The notes under the pieces: model-generated | Seen by the model: only the letters and a program-made list of their open reading frames with translations | Databases searched by the model: none | What the model was told of the DNA's origin: nothing | Shown here: piece after piece, positions 1 to 12,400 of the stretch | Position numbering within the stretch: position 1 is the stretch's first letter | Layout: every line of letters starts with the position of its first letter | Assembly (NCBI GenBank): GCA_024529925.1 | Contig: JAFEUB010001108.1 | Location: 1-64,000 of the forward strand | Length of the DNA: 64,000 nucleotides | Reading direction: 5' to 3' | From: Ophthalmolycus amberensis | Lineage: Eukaryota; Chordata; Actinopteri; Perciformes; Zoarcidae | Program-made: the position numbers and the translations under genes

Positions 1-779
1 TCTACTTAAAACAAGCTGCACTGGAGGCAGAGCAACTGAGGGAGACAGTAGCCCTGACGGCCCACCACTGGATCTTATGAAGACCTTCAAGCTGTGAAAT
101 GAAATAAATGTAATTTCTTTACATTTCTCAAATGAGCTGCTGCAGCAGCAGAAGTTTTGAAGGAAACAGAGCTCAAGGCCTTAGGGACCAGACTGAAATG
201 AAATGAGGGAGCAGGTGGACGGCTTTTTAGCTCAAAGATTTGATAAGTAACAGATTGGTGAAGTATGCGCGTGTGTGTGTGTGTGTGCCTGTGCCTGCAA
301 AACAGGAATTTCTCCGTGAAAGCTGAAGCTGCACAGCATAAAAGACAGTTATTGTGTGTGTTTCAGAGAGAATGTATTGGCTGTGTGTGTGTCTCTATAC
401 CCCAGAAGTGAGCCTCTGCAGCATGGAGTGCGTACTTTGTATATTCAGGCGTGTTTGTTGTGCGTGTGGTGTTGTTGGTAATCAGCAGGCCTGCCGTGTT
501 GAGCTTCCCTGTTATTTCAAACCAGTCGGTGTTTGTTTCTGGCTCTCTAGGAGCACTTTGCAGTGTCGGCGGTGGAAACAGCCTTCTTAAGGTGAGGAGG
601 GGAGCAGTGCTGCTGCAGGAAGGAAGCGTGCCAAGATTATTTTACTCCCACAGTAATGCTGATGTTTCGAGTCGGCTTGTTTTACTTGTTTCAAATAATA
701 GTGCTGGAAATTCAGTTTTCATCAATCTCTGTCCTGCTGCATTGTCTTAATTGGGGGATTATGTATAAAATGGGTAACT

Positions 780-1005
780 GTAAACCCAATAAACTCCCTT
801 AAAGCCACAGTTAAAGCTGCATTCACACCAAATCAGGTGGCGAACATGGCACTCATTGCATTCGTTTGAACGTGTGCAGGAAGCGAAAGAAAATCGAGCG
901 GCCTGGGGGCGACAAGTTGACGCGGAAACAGCTTTTTGAAAGAGACGCAACCCGACGTCACGTAAACCTCGATGCAGAGATGTACACATTCATTCATAGA
1001 TCGCT
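780..1005. repeat. possible degraded DNA-transposon/MITE copy
   Basis: The phrase GCTGCATTCACACCAAAT followed by a GC-rich, CpG-containing stretch resembles the ends of common teleost non-autonomous DNA elements that begin with 'gctgcattcacacca...'. I could not find a matching second terminus or a target-site duplication, so the limits are approximate and the assignment rests on memory of similar fish sequence. Confidence 0.25.
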
Positions 1006-1710
1006 GCAGACAGATTTACTGACTTTCCTGCTTAATCCGCATTAAAGGTTATTTTCTGTGCAGATTTTGTTCAGAGGATTATAATAACGATGTAATATTA
1101 TTAGTGACGTATCTAACTACTAAAGTAAAAGTAATAATAAGTACTTTTTAAAGGAGTAATTACTGAGTAACCAGTCCTTCTGTGTCTGTTCACGTGTATT
1201 AGTTTAGTTTTTTCTCATCTCCGTCTCCCTGTTTTTGCAACAATCGGTCTTTAAGTCCTCTTTCCTGCTTTCTTCCGTTACAAAGTGACACTTTCGCGAC
1301 AGTGTTGCACACCCAAAGCTGATTTTGATACACACACACACACACACACACACAGACACAGGGCCTCTCACTATGATGCGTGGCGAATGATGGAGAAATG
1401 TTCATGTCAGCAGTGAAGCGAGAGGGAGAGACCATCAAAAGCCTTTTGACGGCAGCACCGTGGAGATCTGCTCCGCTGTGGTTCTCTCTGCAAAGGATGA
1501 AACATGCCAACTGCCAGTGGAGATCAGGCAGTAGAGGAAATGTGTGCTCAAACACACCTCACTTACTCTATTACATGACAAGGACAGTCGGTTTCATCAT
1601 CGCGTCCACACTTCCCCCGAATGATCGACAGCTCAGAGGGAAACACAGCTGCAGGTCTGCCCTGCTGTGGATTTAAGTCAGTAGAGATCTGACGGAAAAA
1701 CGTCACACAC

Positions 1711-1896
1711 GTATCTCATGTAAAGCAGGTAACTTACACACGTATCTCATGTAAAGCAGGTAACTTACACACGTATCTCATGTAAAGCAGGTAACTTACA
1801 CACGTATCTCATGTAAAGCAGGTAACTTACACACGTATCTCATGTAAAGCAGGTAACTTACACACGTATCTCATGTAAAGCAGGTAACTTACACAC
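1711..1896. repeat. 31-bp tandem repeat, six copies
   Basis: GTATCTCATG recurs at 1711, 1742, 1773, 1804, 1835 and 1866, exactly 31 bp apart, and the units look identical by eye. Each unit contains AAGCAGGTAACTTAC, which includes a 5'-splice-site-like CAG|GTAACT on the plus strand and GTAAGT on the minus strand. The array ends in a short CA run. It lies in inferred snx29 intron. The near identity suggests recent expansion. Confidence 0.95.
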
Positions 1897-3540
1897 ACAC
1901 ACGCGTTTGTGAGATTATCTGTGCTACAACACTTCACTGACTCCTCAGGCAGCTTGCATGCCAGTGCTCTGTGATTGGACCGTTCAGCTAATCTTCTGCC
2001 TCGTGTGGTGTCAGGACTCATCAATAGTGCAACAGGGTTAGAAGTGTGAACCGAATGTGGGCTTAACTCCTGCACCGTCTGCTTGAATCACATGTTACAC
2101 CTGAAGAGACTAATATATAATAGATATGTGTGCCAATGTCTGTATTGTTTTTTTAGCAGTATGTTACGCACAATGCTCTCAACCTTTTCCAGCCAGGGAA
2201 CCTTTCGTAAATATCGGGGCCTTTTCCTCTTTTATATTGAAATAGGGCAAATTGTTTTTTTCATGAAAGGTTGTTTTATTTCTTAGAATGTTTCAAAATA
2301 TGAAGAGATTGTGTTGATGCATGCCAAGACAAAACATGTGGGCCTCAAGCCTCTGTTCCATGAAACCAAGTTCACGTTCATAAATCTCCAATAAACCATC
2401 TATAGATGATAGAACATGCACAGAACCCTTAGTTAAATGCAACAGGACACCTTCAGCCATCGCTATTTAAGGAGCAGTCATGTGAATACTGTTGAGTGAC
2501 TCCTCGTTTGGGTTCATTTCATTTAGAAATTGGCTCATGTCTCATCAGCCGGTGGCCGTTGACCCCTGCCGGTGGCCCCCGCGAGTCCTCGCCGCCACCA
2601 AGACTTTGCCTCGTTGACTCATTTGTGCATCTGTGTCCCGTCCGGTCCCGCTAATGAGACTCTCCCTCGCTGTGCCTCCGAGCGCTTTTGGGAGAGACCG
2701 TCCAGCTGTGTGACCCAACAATACAGATGATGTTAAACACACACACACAAACATAGAGATACAGATGCACACACTCTGGCTGTGTCAGCTCTTAACCAGC
2801 TGATTTGTCAGGGGCCCGGCCAGGCATCCAGGCTAAATGTTCCCAAGTCGCGCCTGTCAAATCCCTCCTGATGCGAACGCTGAGACAGAGAGGGGCCACA
2901 ATGATGACATCAAAGACACATTGTCGTCAGACCCCAGAGTCCAGCTATCAGCGTTTCTCACTGGCCGCACCTCATCCACATTTTATGACTTGTGTCCAAA
3001 GGCCCTTGCGAGTTCTTTTTTTTTTTTTCAAATACCAATTTCTGTGTCACTGTCTCCCCTCCTGCTCCTTGAAGTCACTCATCCGCCTCAGGCTCCGAAA
3101 CAAATAGCTTTGTTTTGGGCTTTTATCTTTCTCTCCTTGTTCTCTCAATGGAGACGTCGTGGTTCTTTTCCCAGGAGCGACGGATTAAAAGAGAGACGCA
3201 ACGGGAAAGAGTCTTTTGGTGATCTGCTTCGTCAGACGGTTGGGATAACTCTCTCAATCAGCACGTCCATGTTTAGTGAGCAGTCGTATGAGACTGTGTG
3301 GAAGATCGACTTTGATTTTCTCGAGTTTTGACATCAACGGTTGCAGACGAATGGGATGTGTCGAGCCGCTAAGCTGTACCGCTGTGGTCTTGGTCACTGA
3401 AGCCGACTCGTAAAATTTCACTGTTGACTTCAGGCTCTGAATTAGCTTTCAGTCGCTGTTGACACCACAGCTTATTAAGATGTTCTTCACGTTACTTTAC
3501 ATTAGTTTGGGTTTGCTCAGAGGGAAATATAATGTTTTTA

Positions 3541-3885
3541 AAGCAGAAGTTCCACCTTTGGGGAAATTTGCTTATTTGCCTTCTGGCAGATAGATGACAT
3601 GAGATCAATACGACTCTGATTTCTTCCCAGCAGTTGGTTAGCTTAGCTTATAACAAAGGGCACAACCGCTAACCTGGTAAGAAAGCCCACCTCCACCTCA
3701 AGATCCCTAAGTAACACATTTTATTTAGTTTGTTTAATCCGTGCAAAAACTGGAGTGTAAAAACGTCAAGTTTGCCATTTCCGACGGGCATGTGTGCCAA
3801 ACAGTTTCTAGGCTCTGAGCACTAACTTCCTGGAATCTCCGGTTGTTCCCGTTGGTTGACACTTGATGCTTCCGGGTAAGGACGG
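3541..3885 (+). repeat. dispersed teleost repeat, degraded copy
   Basis: Landmarks are GGGGAAATTTGCTTATTTGC, GATCAATACGACTCTGAT, GTTAGCTTAGCTTA, then TTTGTTTAATCCGTGCAAAA and AACTTCCTGGAATCTCC. I recognise this succession as an interspersed repeat seen across many fish genomes, here diverged. Another copy of its first part lies in the opposite orientation at about 30236-30415. The family name is not certain and the ends are approximate. Confidence 0.55.
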
Positions 3886-6800
3886 GTCCTTTTACGTCAG
3901 GTCCTACAGAGGCTCGCCAAGACCCCTTCCTAGCATTCGGAGAGCACACAATGACAATCACCTCGTCCACTTCAAAGCTGGAGAGCACGTGATCATCAGC
4001 CAATCATGTGCCAACTCATTAACAACGATGTGATACTGAAGTCTACACAGAAAAACCTACACAAGGAGGATGACATTTACACAGGGAGAGTATAGGCAAG
4101 ATGAGAACAGTGATTCAAATCATTAATTAATCAGAAACAACAAAGTGAATTATTAACCAGCCCTAGTATGTTGTGTTCACATATTATGCAATATACATGT
4201 TTTACTTTTAATTATGTCAAAGAGACGTTGTGGAGGTCTTGCATGAGCGTTCCTGAAGTGCCTGTGATGTTTTATGCATGGCCCGGACCCACGGTTTGGT
4301 GCATGTTCAGAGAACAGCCCGTTCAGCCTCGCTGCAGCCCGGCGTGGGCTGACTTGGTGGAAAGTGTTGACCTTGTTTTGTGGCGAGCGTGTCCCAATGC
4401 TGTGCACTCTCGTTTAAGTCAAGTGTGCTGCAGGCTCAAATCAGCACTCGGGCTGATGTCCCTGAAAAACAAGTGGTGACTTGGAAAGTTCTGGGGTGGT
4501 TTTTCTTCTTCTTTTTTTTTGCATATGTGAAGCTCAGAAACTTTTTGTTTCCAGAAAATATGCCAGACACTAAGGGCCTGATTCACATACGGTAAATCCT
4601 TCCACAAAATGAGTTCTCAGTCTGCTCATTATCAGTGTCTGAATTAGCCAAGACAGCAGCTTATTATGCAACCAGCAAATCTGGCCGGGGACTTCCATTA
4701 CATGGCGTCCTTACATCCCTCCTGTCTCAGTCTCTGGAAAGAAATAAAACCAAAAAAGCCACAATCATTGTAAAACAGTTATTCCACAATTTTCAAGCAG
4801 GATCGAAGTCTTGGTCAAAAGCATCGATTTTCTGTTCAGTTCTGAATATGTTTTTTTGTTGCCAGGCAACATTTAGTTCTTCAGACGTGCTTTTTGGGAT
4901 TTTTTTTATTCCCTTCCCCAGAATTGAAAGGCGTAAAGCTGGCAGCAAATTCACTGAGCAGTTGTGAAGACCCCGGTGCATATGTGACTAATTTACGCTT
5001 TTCTTCCATTGACGTCTCCCCTCTCCTGCCCATACCTGAAAAATACAGATTCTGTATTGGTGGAACATCCATAATAAATACTGACGTCAATTTTTGTCAT
5101 AAATACATATTGTAAGCTATTTTGCTCAGTTCACTCTTCGGGAAAGTGAATTTAAGTTCCCTCTGGTACGCAGTGATGCAGCGGTCTAGGGCTTTTATTG
5201 TGAAAGGTGAGGAGTAAGGATGCTGTACTAAAGCATTATGGGCTGCCCTTGCCAATGTGGAGGGAATAACCTTAATACACTTAATACATGTGGCTGTTTG
5301 CGCTGCCCTGCTCACATTAAATGCACAGGAAGGAGCAGTGTCGAGATAGCTTGATGTGTGCAGACAGCATCAGCCTTGTACCTGCATCAGTATGCCACAG
5401 CAATTTCTGCTCGGCCTTCTCGCTCCTCTCTGCACACAAGAGACAGCACCTGGCCTCTTCAGCCTTCCGTCTCTTCCGTCGCCACAAGAGGACGAGTCCG
5501 TCACGATGTCAATTAGTGTTTTTCGCTGCTCCGACATCCATGAAAGCAGCCAGGGGTGTCCCTCATCGTGTTGACACGGCATGAAAGCCACGCTGGCACG
5601 CACGTCCTAATCTGTCACATCACATTTACCCGGTCCTACTGCGCCCATTTTACCCGGCACGGAGCAGAGTTCAGTGATCCACGCTTATGCACTACTTGGG
5701 GCGACAGTGAACCTCTTATCTACTCTCTGTTTTGAAAGTTCTCTCTGGCCACTGTACTGCCTGTCATCTACCAACTTTCTGGTTGGTTCGCAGTGGAAGA
5801 ATGCGAACAAACTGCACCAGGAATATGCAGCCAAAGGCCGTAAAGTCACTGTGCATCCTGTGGAGGTTGTGACAATCGTCTCACCACATTTTCCACCTGT
5901 TGTTGCACACAGCTTTGTTTGGATACGCAGCGATCCACACGCAGTCAGTGACTCAGCGAATCAAATCAGATGTTGACGGTCGTCTTTCACTTATTTTTAG
6001 AGATGAGCGAGGTTACACTTATGTGGTCGTCTTACAACTCGCAGAGAGTTGTGGATTTATTTGTTTGTCTTTCTTGTTCTTCGACACCAATCAAATTCAA
6101 CCAAAACTATGAGTCATAATTATCATTTTATTATTCAGCACTTATTTTGATACCTTAAGATAAAGCTCTGCGGGGCTCATGGGTGGAGCAGAGCCAGAAT
6201 TCTTGCCATTGATTGGTTGTGGTGGTTAGATCTGTGTCGAGCTGGGAGAAAAGTGTGACATTCCTCATGCATTACTCTCTGTGGTTGTTTCAGTTGTTTT
6301 GACAGCGACAAAAAATATATCTTTTTACGGTAATTGAATTCATGTATTCAGAAAAAGACGTGCTAATTGTGCATCAGAGTCTCCCCGAGTAATGAAATAA
6401 ACATGAAAAGGTCAAACTACTGATTCATTTAACAATTGAAAAATTGCTTTTTTAATTAATTTTCTTCTGGATTGTAAGAGTTAGAGTAAATACTAATATA
6501 TTTTTAATTTACAAAATTAAAACAAAAACTGAAGGTCTCCAAATGCAATATTGCGGACTCTTCTTCTATTCTACTTCTCAACGACTACCGCTACGATTTG
6601 CTTTTTTAAATAATGTGTGTTGTATTTATCTAATTGTTTGATTGTTATGGATTCTATTATCTTTTCAAATCGGGGGCAGTGCAATCTTATCATATTTTTT
6701 TGTCAAAAGCATCGCTGGTCGTGCAAGTGAAATGTCCCTGCTCCTGGGAGTTTAGCAGGTAGCTTGTTGAAACCCCCTCATGTGCGCCAGATGTTAACAA

Positions 6801-7327
6801 TTCATGAACAAGCAGTTATCTCATAATTTCACTCATTGATTAATGAATTTGAACCGACAGCAGCCTTTTGTTATCCGTGCTGTGTGGTACCAGGGCTTCT
6901 GATTTGTATTTTAAGACAATTGCGTCCACTTGGGTGTTGGGATTGTAGATCACAAGAGAAACAGGAACTGTTGGCCTCCCACAGTACCATGGCCGTTTGT
7001 TCCAGTCCCAAGCACCAGAGAGTGCCCAGGCTTTGTTCTGAGCCATGCTAACATTGGCCATGTGGCTCTCTGCCTTCAGAGTCGCTGTGTGAAAGAAGCG
7101 TGAATGCTCATTTGACCGTGCCTAATTGTTCTTCAACATCAGCAACCAAATCACAAAATAAACACAAATATGAAGGTAAAGTGTGGAGCATTGCTTGTTG
7201 TGGGAGACGTGGTATGTGGAGGCCTGGTCATTATTAGCATTAGTTGGCTTAACACCTATTCAAGATCTGATCCTGCACAGCGACAAGACATAATTACTCC
7301 AGAGCCACAGAGCCACAGGTCATTAAG

Positions 7328-7480
7328 GGGGCTTTCACAAGCCAGAGGGTCAGATTATGTTCCCACTGCAATCTGACACCGCTTGTGAGAGGAGGTCTCG
7401 GTCCGATTCCTAGCGAACCCATAGCGCGGTGTTTTGGTCCGCACCAGAATACGATTACTGCGTTCACAACTGCCCAAATC
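7328..7480. repeat. MITE-like fragment (GGGGGCTTTCAC type)
   Basis: GGGGGCTTTCACAAGCC, followed by GTCTCGGTCCGATTCC, GGTTTTGGTCCG-like sequence and GCGTTCACAACTGCCC, resembles non-autonomous fish DNA elements whose termini carry GGGCTTTCACA. A target-site duplication was not resolved. A related but different element lies at 35495-35650. Confidence 0.35.
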
Positions 7481-7865
7481 AAATCGGATTTAAACAGACT
7501 AACTGTTGACATAGTCTCATAAGCAACATGTTCCCTTAAGACAGCATGTGTTCTTAAGATCCACCTTCCTCCCTTTGTGATTTCAAGAGCTCTTTCGCTG
7601 GAAACAGCTGCCTGTTGCATCTGAAAACATCACTGGTGGGAACCCTACGGAAAAACAGTGAAGCTGTGGGCCGTAAAAACCAAAACTATTAGTTTAAAGC
7701 TCCGTAAATCTGCGGGGGACTGCAGAATCGGCTGATAATTCTGTGTTGGTTCATCACTACGAGCGACCCCTTTACACGTAGTCATGTAATCCATTGTTGG
7801 AATTAAAACTAATGTATTATGTTAGTGTGATGAATAACGTTTCATGTTGCCACTTTAACCTCAGC

Positions 7866-7884
7866 TTTCTCTCTCTCTCTCTCG

Positions 7885-7930
<46 letters not shown>
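7866..7930 (+). repeat. (CT)n microsatellite forming the polypyrimidine tract of the snx29 exon
   Basis: About 65 bp of CT dinucleotides, interrupted by two CG steps, runs directly into GCAG at 7931-7934 and the exon at 7935. The repeat therefore supplies the whole polypyrimidine tract of this 3' splice site. Confidence 0.95.
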
Positions 7931-7933
<3 letters not shown>

Positions 7934-7934
7934 G

Positions 7935-8074
7935 GATGCCAAGTTTGTGGAGGAGAGGAGGAAGCAGCTGCAGGGCTACCTTCGCACGGTGATGAACAAA
8001 CTGATCCAGACGCTGCCAGAGTTCACAGCCCGCCCCACCAAAGAGACCCTGCTGTCTCTGCTGCCTTTCTGTCT
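7935..8074 (+). CDS. snx29: sorting nexin-29, penultimate coding exon (end of PX domain)
   Basis: The exon lies between TCTCTGCAG and CT|GTAAGT, is 140 nt long, begins in phase 0 and ends with two bases of a split codon. It encodes about 46 residues starting DAKFVEERRKQLQGYLRTVM and ending LLSLLPFC. From memory this closely matches the last helices of the PX domain of vertebrate SNX29 (formerly RUNDC2A), where the segment after the FPPKK-type lipid-binding loop reads DAKFVEERRKQLQ. PX domains bind phosphoinositides on endosomal membranes. SNX29 has an N-terminal RUN domain, coiled coils and this C-terminal PX domain, and its exact cargo role is poorly known. Joining to the exon at 14219 restores phase and gives CLDTP, comparable to FVDITPP in the mammalian protein as I remember it. 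The upstream PX exons were not found in this window. Confidence 0.85.
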
Positions 8075-8930
8075 GTAAGTGGACACACACACGGGCATGT
8101 TGGATAAATAAATCAGGGAATGTGTGTATCTCTGTAACTTTCTTTAAATATTCACAGCATTAGATGGTGGTTTGAGTTGTGTTTTGTCCAAAGCAACTCA
8201 AATATGGTGGAATCCAAATAATATACCTCTTTAAAAATGTAGAGCTGCCTCTAATCGTCGCAGAAATCCCACTATATGCTCATGTGACGTCTAAAAGGAA
8301 AAACATCAGTTTTTTGGACGATACTTTGTCTGCTTATACCAATTTAATCTACAAGATGTTCTGACAGAATTAGCTGTTTGTGGCAGTAGTTGTTACCGGA
8401 TACAAACAGGGAGGATTAATGTCACTGACGATGCCAAATCCCTTGTAAACAAACTTCAGCGTTTCCCCGCGTTTTACACTCATACACCTACACAAGTGTA
8501 TTTGTTCTCTCACACGCACATTCACACACACTCAGATCCAGCAAGTGTGAAAGTGCACGATGCCCTGGCTACCCACCTCCCGACCAGGCTCCGTCTGAAA
8601 ATGAGATGTTCCAGTCATTTCCTGTCAACATTCACATCGGTTTCCACTCAGTCAGCTGGCGTGACACCGACCGACTGGAATGTCATTTCCTCTCTGGAGA
8701 CATCTGAGTCATCGGGCTCAGGCAACAACAACATAGTTGGCATAGACGTGGACTCTTCACTTTGTGGCCTTTGCTAAAGGCCACTATGTGTAGAGTTCTT
8801 CTGTGATGATGGCCTTTATTACAAATAATAATCACGGCACGCGTTTCTATTCGTAGATAAAGGAGAAGAGTGCAGTCTAAGTGTCCCTGGGCTGGGGACT
8901 GAACGAGACTGCTTGAAACGGGTCTCACTC

Positions 8931-8984
8931 TGGTTCTGGATCAGACTCTGGTTCTGGATCAGACTCTGGTTCTGGATCAGACTC
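8931..8984. repeat. 18-bp tandem repeat, three copies
   Basis: TGGTTCTGGATCAGACTC occurs head to tail at 8931, 8949 and 8967 without visible mismatches, with partial copies on both sides. It is intronic. The period is a multiple of three, which makes a spurious open frame on the minus strand. Confidence 0.95.
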
Positions 8985-9299
8985 TGTGGTATGTGAGCAA
9001 TGCAGACCGACCACCTTTCTGTGTGGAAGTAGATGTGTGATTTCATATTGAATACCATGGATGAACTACTAAATCCAGCTGCTTATTGTGAGACCAGTCC
9101 AGCGATCTCCGAGGATCGCATGAATTATCCGAGATCATTTGGTAACCATGGTAACAGATGTGCACATTTTCCCAGATACATCAGGAGGAAAATAAGTGAA
9201 ACAGAGGCGTACTGCTCTGTGTATGCTATCTATTACTTCTGTCTATTCCTACCTGGTCTAGATTAAATAGCACACACAGTATTTTGTGATAATAATTAG

Positions 9300-9425
9300 A
9301 ATCTGAAAAGTAACGAGTAACTTAAGATGTCAGATTAGTGTAGTGGAGTAGATAGCAGGTAATGGATTGCTAAAGTAAAGTACAAGTACCTCAACATTGT
9401 ACTAGTAGCAGTATTGTACTTTGAC
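9300..9425 (+). repeat. dispersed teleost repeat fragment
   Basis: AAAAGTAACGAGTAACTTAAG, TGTCAG, GTGTAGTGGAGTAG and TAAAGTACAAGTACCTCAAC follow one another in the order of a very common fish interspersed element ('agtaactaaagctgtcag...tagtggagta...aagtacaagtacctcaaa'). It is probably a non-autonomous DNA element. The copy is truncated and diverged. The family assignment is from memory. Confidence 0.55.
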
Positions 9426-12400
9426 GTACAGGAGTTGAGTTGGCTCTCAGTCACTGGAATGAGATCGTCTCTGCGGGTCATGTAACACTGATGGTGCAGG
9501 ATGACGTCACTAAAACTGTCCAATGAATGAGCTACATCTCAGTGCGTATAAAGATGGCCGACATGAAGGTGAAGCCAAAATATCTTCCTCTGGCGGCCAA
9601 ACTAGTATCAAAGTATCAAAACGCACGTAAACATTTTTTTCCCGAGATGGTTTCTGTCATTTTAGGTAGTTCTTATCATGCTGATGATCGGTGTTCAAGT
9701 GTTAATTATTTCTGATACGTTTGCTTTTAATTAGTTATCTGACGCTATAAAAGGAGGATGTGATGTCATGACTGACAGCTGCTCTGACTGAATTGTACGT
9801 AGAGAAGGGAAACGAGAGTAACTGTAACTGTTTGTAGCTTTAACTGTAACGTTCACACAGCCGCTGATCGTGTCAGTAGCCAGCTTGGCCACATCTCTCC
9901 TCCTGACAGTAAAGTGAATCAGCCTTGTCTGATTGTCGTGTGCGTTCATATCCCAGCACACAGGATGACGTTCCTGAAACAAGTCTGTGTCATAGAACAT
10001 TGCGTCAACCATCAATGTAGTTATGGAGATATTATGGTTACTTGTTGCATCTTTCTACCCAAACCACGCAGAGATAAAGACACGTTGTGAGCGAAGTCAC
10101 GAAAGGCAGTCGTGCAACATAAACCTCCAAAGCACAGACTGTTCATTATCTAGTTATCTGCCCTGAGAGGCTCAATAATCCTCTCCCTCCTCATGTCTCT
10201 GAGCCGAAATGGAAACCTTTCTGTTGCTCGTCTTGAAATATTACCGCGTTAAGCCACATCCATTACTTTCTTCCTACGCTGAAATGTTGTTATTCAGAGT
10301 TTAATACGTCTTCACTCATACCTTCATCTACTCTTACCCAGTTACTGCATGTGTTTGTGACCGTCGGTGCCTGCTTCTTGGTCTACTTGGTGGCGTAAAC
10401 AGCTGATGTTTTGGGTCAACAATCTTTGGCTGTGTGACCCAAGAAGTCACCCCAGGAATGATTAGCATAAAAGTGAAGTTGACGCAGCAGAGAAACGACC
10501 AGCACATCACGTTAACGCGTTTGCACGGCGCTATCTTGAGCATCACATGAAGTAAAGTTGATGGTTCAGGACTTTTACTTGCATGTGCAGGTTTCTCTGG
10601 GCCCGCTGTGATATGTGCTGACACTGGATTTTTCACGACCACGACGCAATGGAATCGCAGCCGACATCGAATCAACACCGATCAGCATACCATGATATTT
10701 TTGGCTTGTGTGTGTGTGTGTGTGTATACAGGCATACTCTGTAGTTTGTCGCCGATGCTGCGCTGAGGCCTGCCGGTGTTGTCATGGTGTTTAATGGTTT
10801 AACATGATGAAACCTGCGCTGGTCTAACATCTTCAGTGAGGGATGAAAGCCTGATTAGTCTGGTCATTAACTTGATGAGGGGGGGCGGGCAGGAACACGG
10901 AGAAGATGCAGCGGTAAGCGAGAACGCTGTTTGGCCCCAAAGAGAAACCGTACTTTGCTTGATTATGCAACAACCATGTCTCATCCAAATTAGGAAAACA
11001 CTGCACACTGTCAATTCTCAAATAGTGGCCAAGTCTCGGATATGATCCAGCACAAACGGATCAAGGCCCGTTGCCAATATAGGCGGTGTATGAACATGGT
11101 AAATTCAGCAAAATGTTCATTTCCACGGCCCTAATGCCACTGTTTATGGACATTAATGGACTAAACATAAGATATGCTTCCTCACATTGTTCACTTTCAC
11201 TGTGAATGTTACCAGATGACTATGTGGCCACAAGTTAGCATTATTTTAAATATTTTTATACATTTATACAAGGGAAGAGGAGCCTGGAGGGTGCAGGGAA
11301 AGAAAGCTGGTCTGGGGTCTGAGGAGGAGACAGAGGAAAGAGAGAAAAGAAGGGAAGACTGATTGTGGTCCAGCACATCAGATCTCCTGCTGAGGCACTT
11401 GATCAAAACTCTTTATTGTGGTTTTTTTTTTTTGGTGACACTATTCCTGTTACAAAGCCAGAAAAGGTTTACTCAGAGTACACGCTCTCCGGCTGGGCTC
11501 TGGCCTTATTGACCCGCCGCCTCGGAGGAAAATGGCGCGTAGACCATCGCCTCATGGTCGAGCAGTTCGACTTCAGAATGAGGATGGAACCTTTTCCTGT
11601 TTTTGTGATAATTCATGTATGTCTGCCTGTGCACGTGCACGTTGGTTTTGCTTGAGAGGTGTACCGTGTGTGTGTGTGTGTGTGAGAAAGGAAATGTACT
11701 GGGAATCATTTATTATTCAGACAACTTATCACCACACCCCGTCTTTTGCTGTCAGACAATCAATTTGATGCATGCTTGGGTTTGTGTACCTCTGTATCCT
11801 AATTATGCACCTCTGCAGTCAAATTATTAATATTCCAACGGTGCCTGGAAAAGTTATTATCCTGCACAAGTCAATATCCTGTCCAAATGGGGGACCAGCA
11901 CATGCTGAGAGCTAGAGAAAGAAAGCGGATAAGCCTAATTCATTTAGCACATTTAGCCCCTTTGCCCGGTGTGATATGAATAAATGAGATGGCTTGTGGT
12001 TTTGACTCCACACGCTGCCCCCAATTTAGTACGATTTTTGCTGACTATAACTCCCCATTGCATCGCTTTTTGGCCAACCTTGGTCAAGTTCAAAACGTGT
12101 GACTGCAGCTCCTCATTGAGCTTGCCTGGCGCGGCGGAGAGTGGTACTTGTGCCACTGATGAATGTACATTCAGTGCCAGAGGAAAACAGAATGATGTTC
12201 GCCTTATTAGCAAAGCTCAGGCTGTTCCCATATTATCTGGTCCCACCGTCCCCCCCGGGGCTGATTGATCGGGACGGTTAAGACAGAATCTGTGCTTTCA
12301 GGCCGGTCTTTTCCATAGCTCGGCCTATTTGAACATGACGGAGCCTCTCCGCCCTTCTACTGTGCTGCTTTGTTAAATTTTTTTTTTATCCCCTGCTGCC

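Larger units (their letters stand above)
1..7934 (+). other. snx29 intronic sequence (upstream of the penultimate coding exon)
   Basis: No exon could be supported in this stretch. It lies upstream of the snx29 penultimate exon and is inferred to be intron of that gene. The exons for the body of the PX domain should precede 7935, but I could not find them by reading, so they probably lie beyond the left edge. It contains a 31-bp tandem repeat (1711-1896), a teleost-type dispersed repeat (3541-3885), MITE-like pieces (about 780-1005 and 7328-7480), short CA/GT runs (for example 269-287 and 1329-1353) and AT-rich unique sequence (about 6100-6700). Open frames here are short and match nothing I recognise. 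Confidence 0.5.

Noticed and set aside
1..87. Frame starting YLKQAALEAEQLRETVAL at the left edge, coiled-coil-like, possibly an upstream snx29 exon.
   Set aside because: It ends in a stop after a few more residues, has no convincing donor, and I could not match it to the SNX29 coiled-coil region.
5817..5976. Frame WKNANKLHQEYAAKGRKVTV... near an AG (TTGGTTCGCAG) at about 5793.
   Set aside because: No donor in phase, no recognised homologue, and the rest of the frame is ordinary low-quality translation. It does not resemble the missing PX exons of SNX29.
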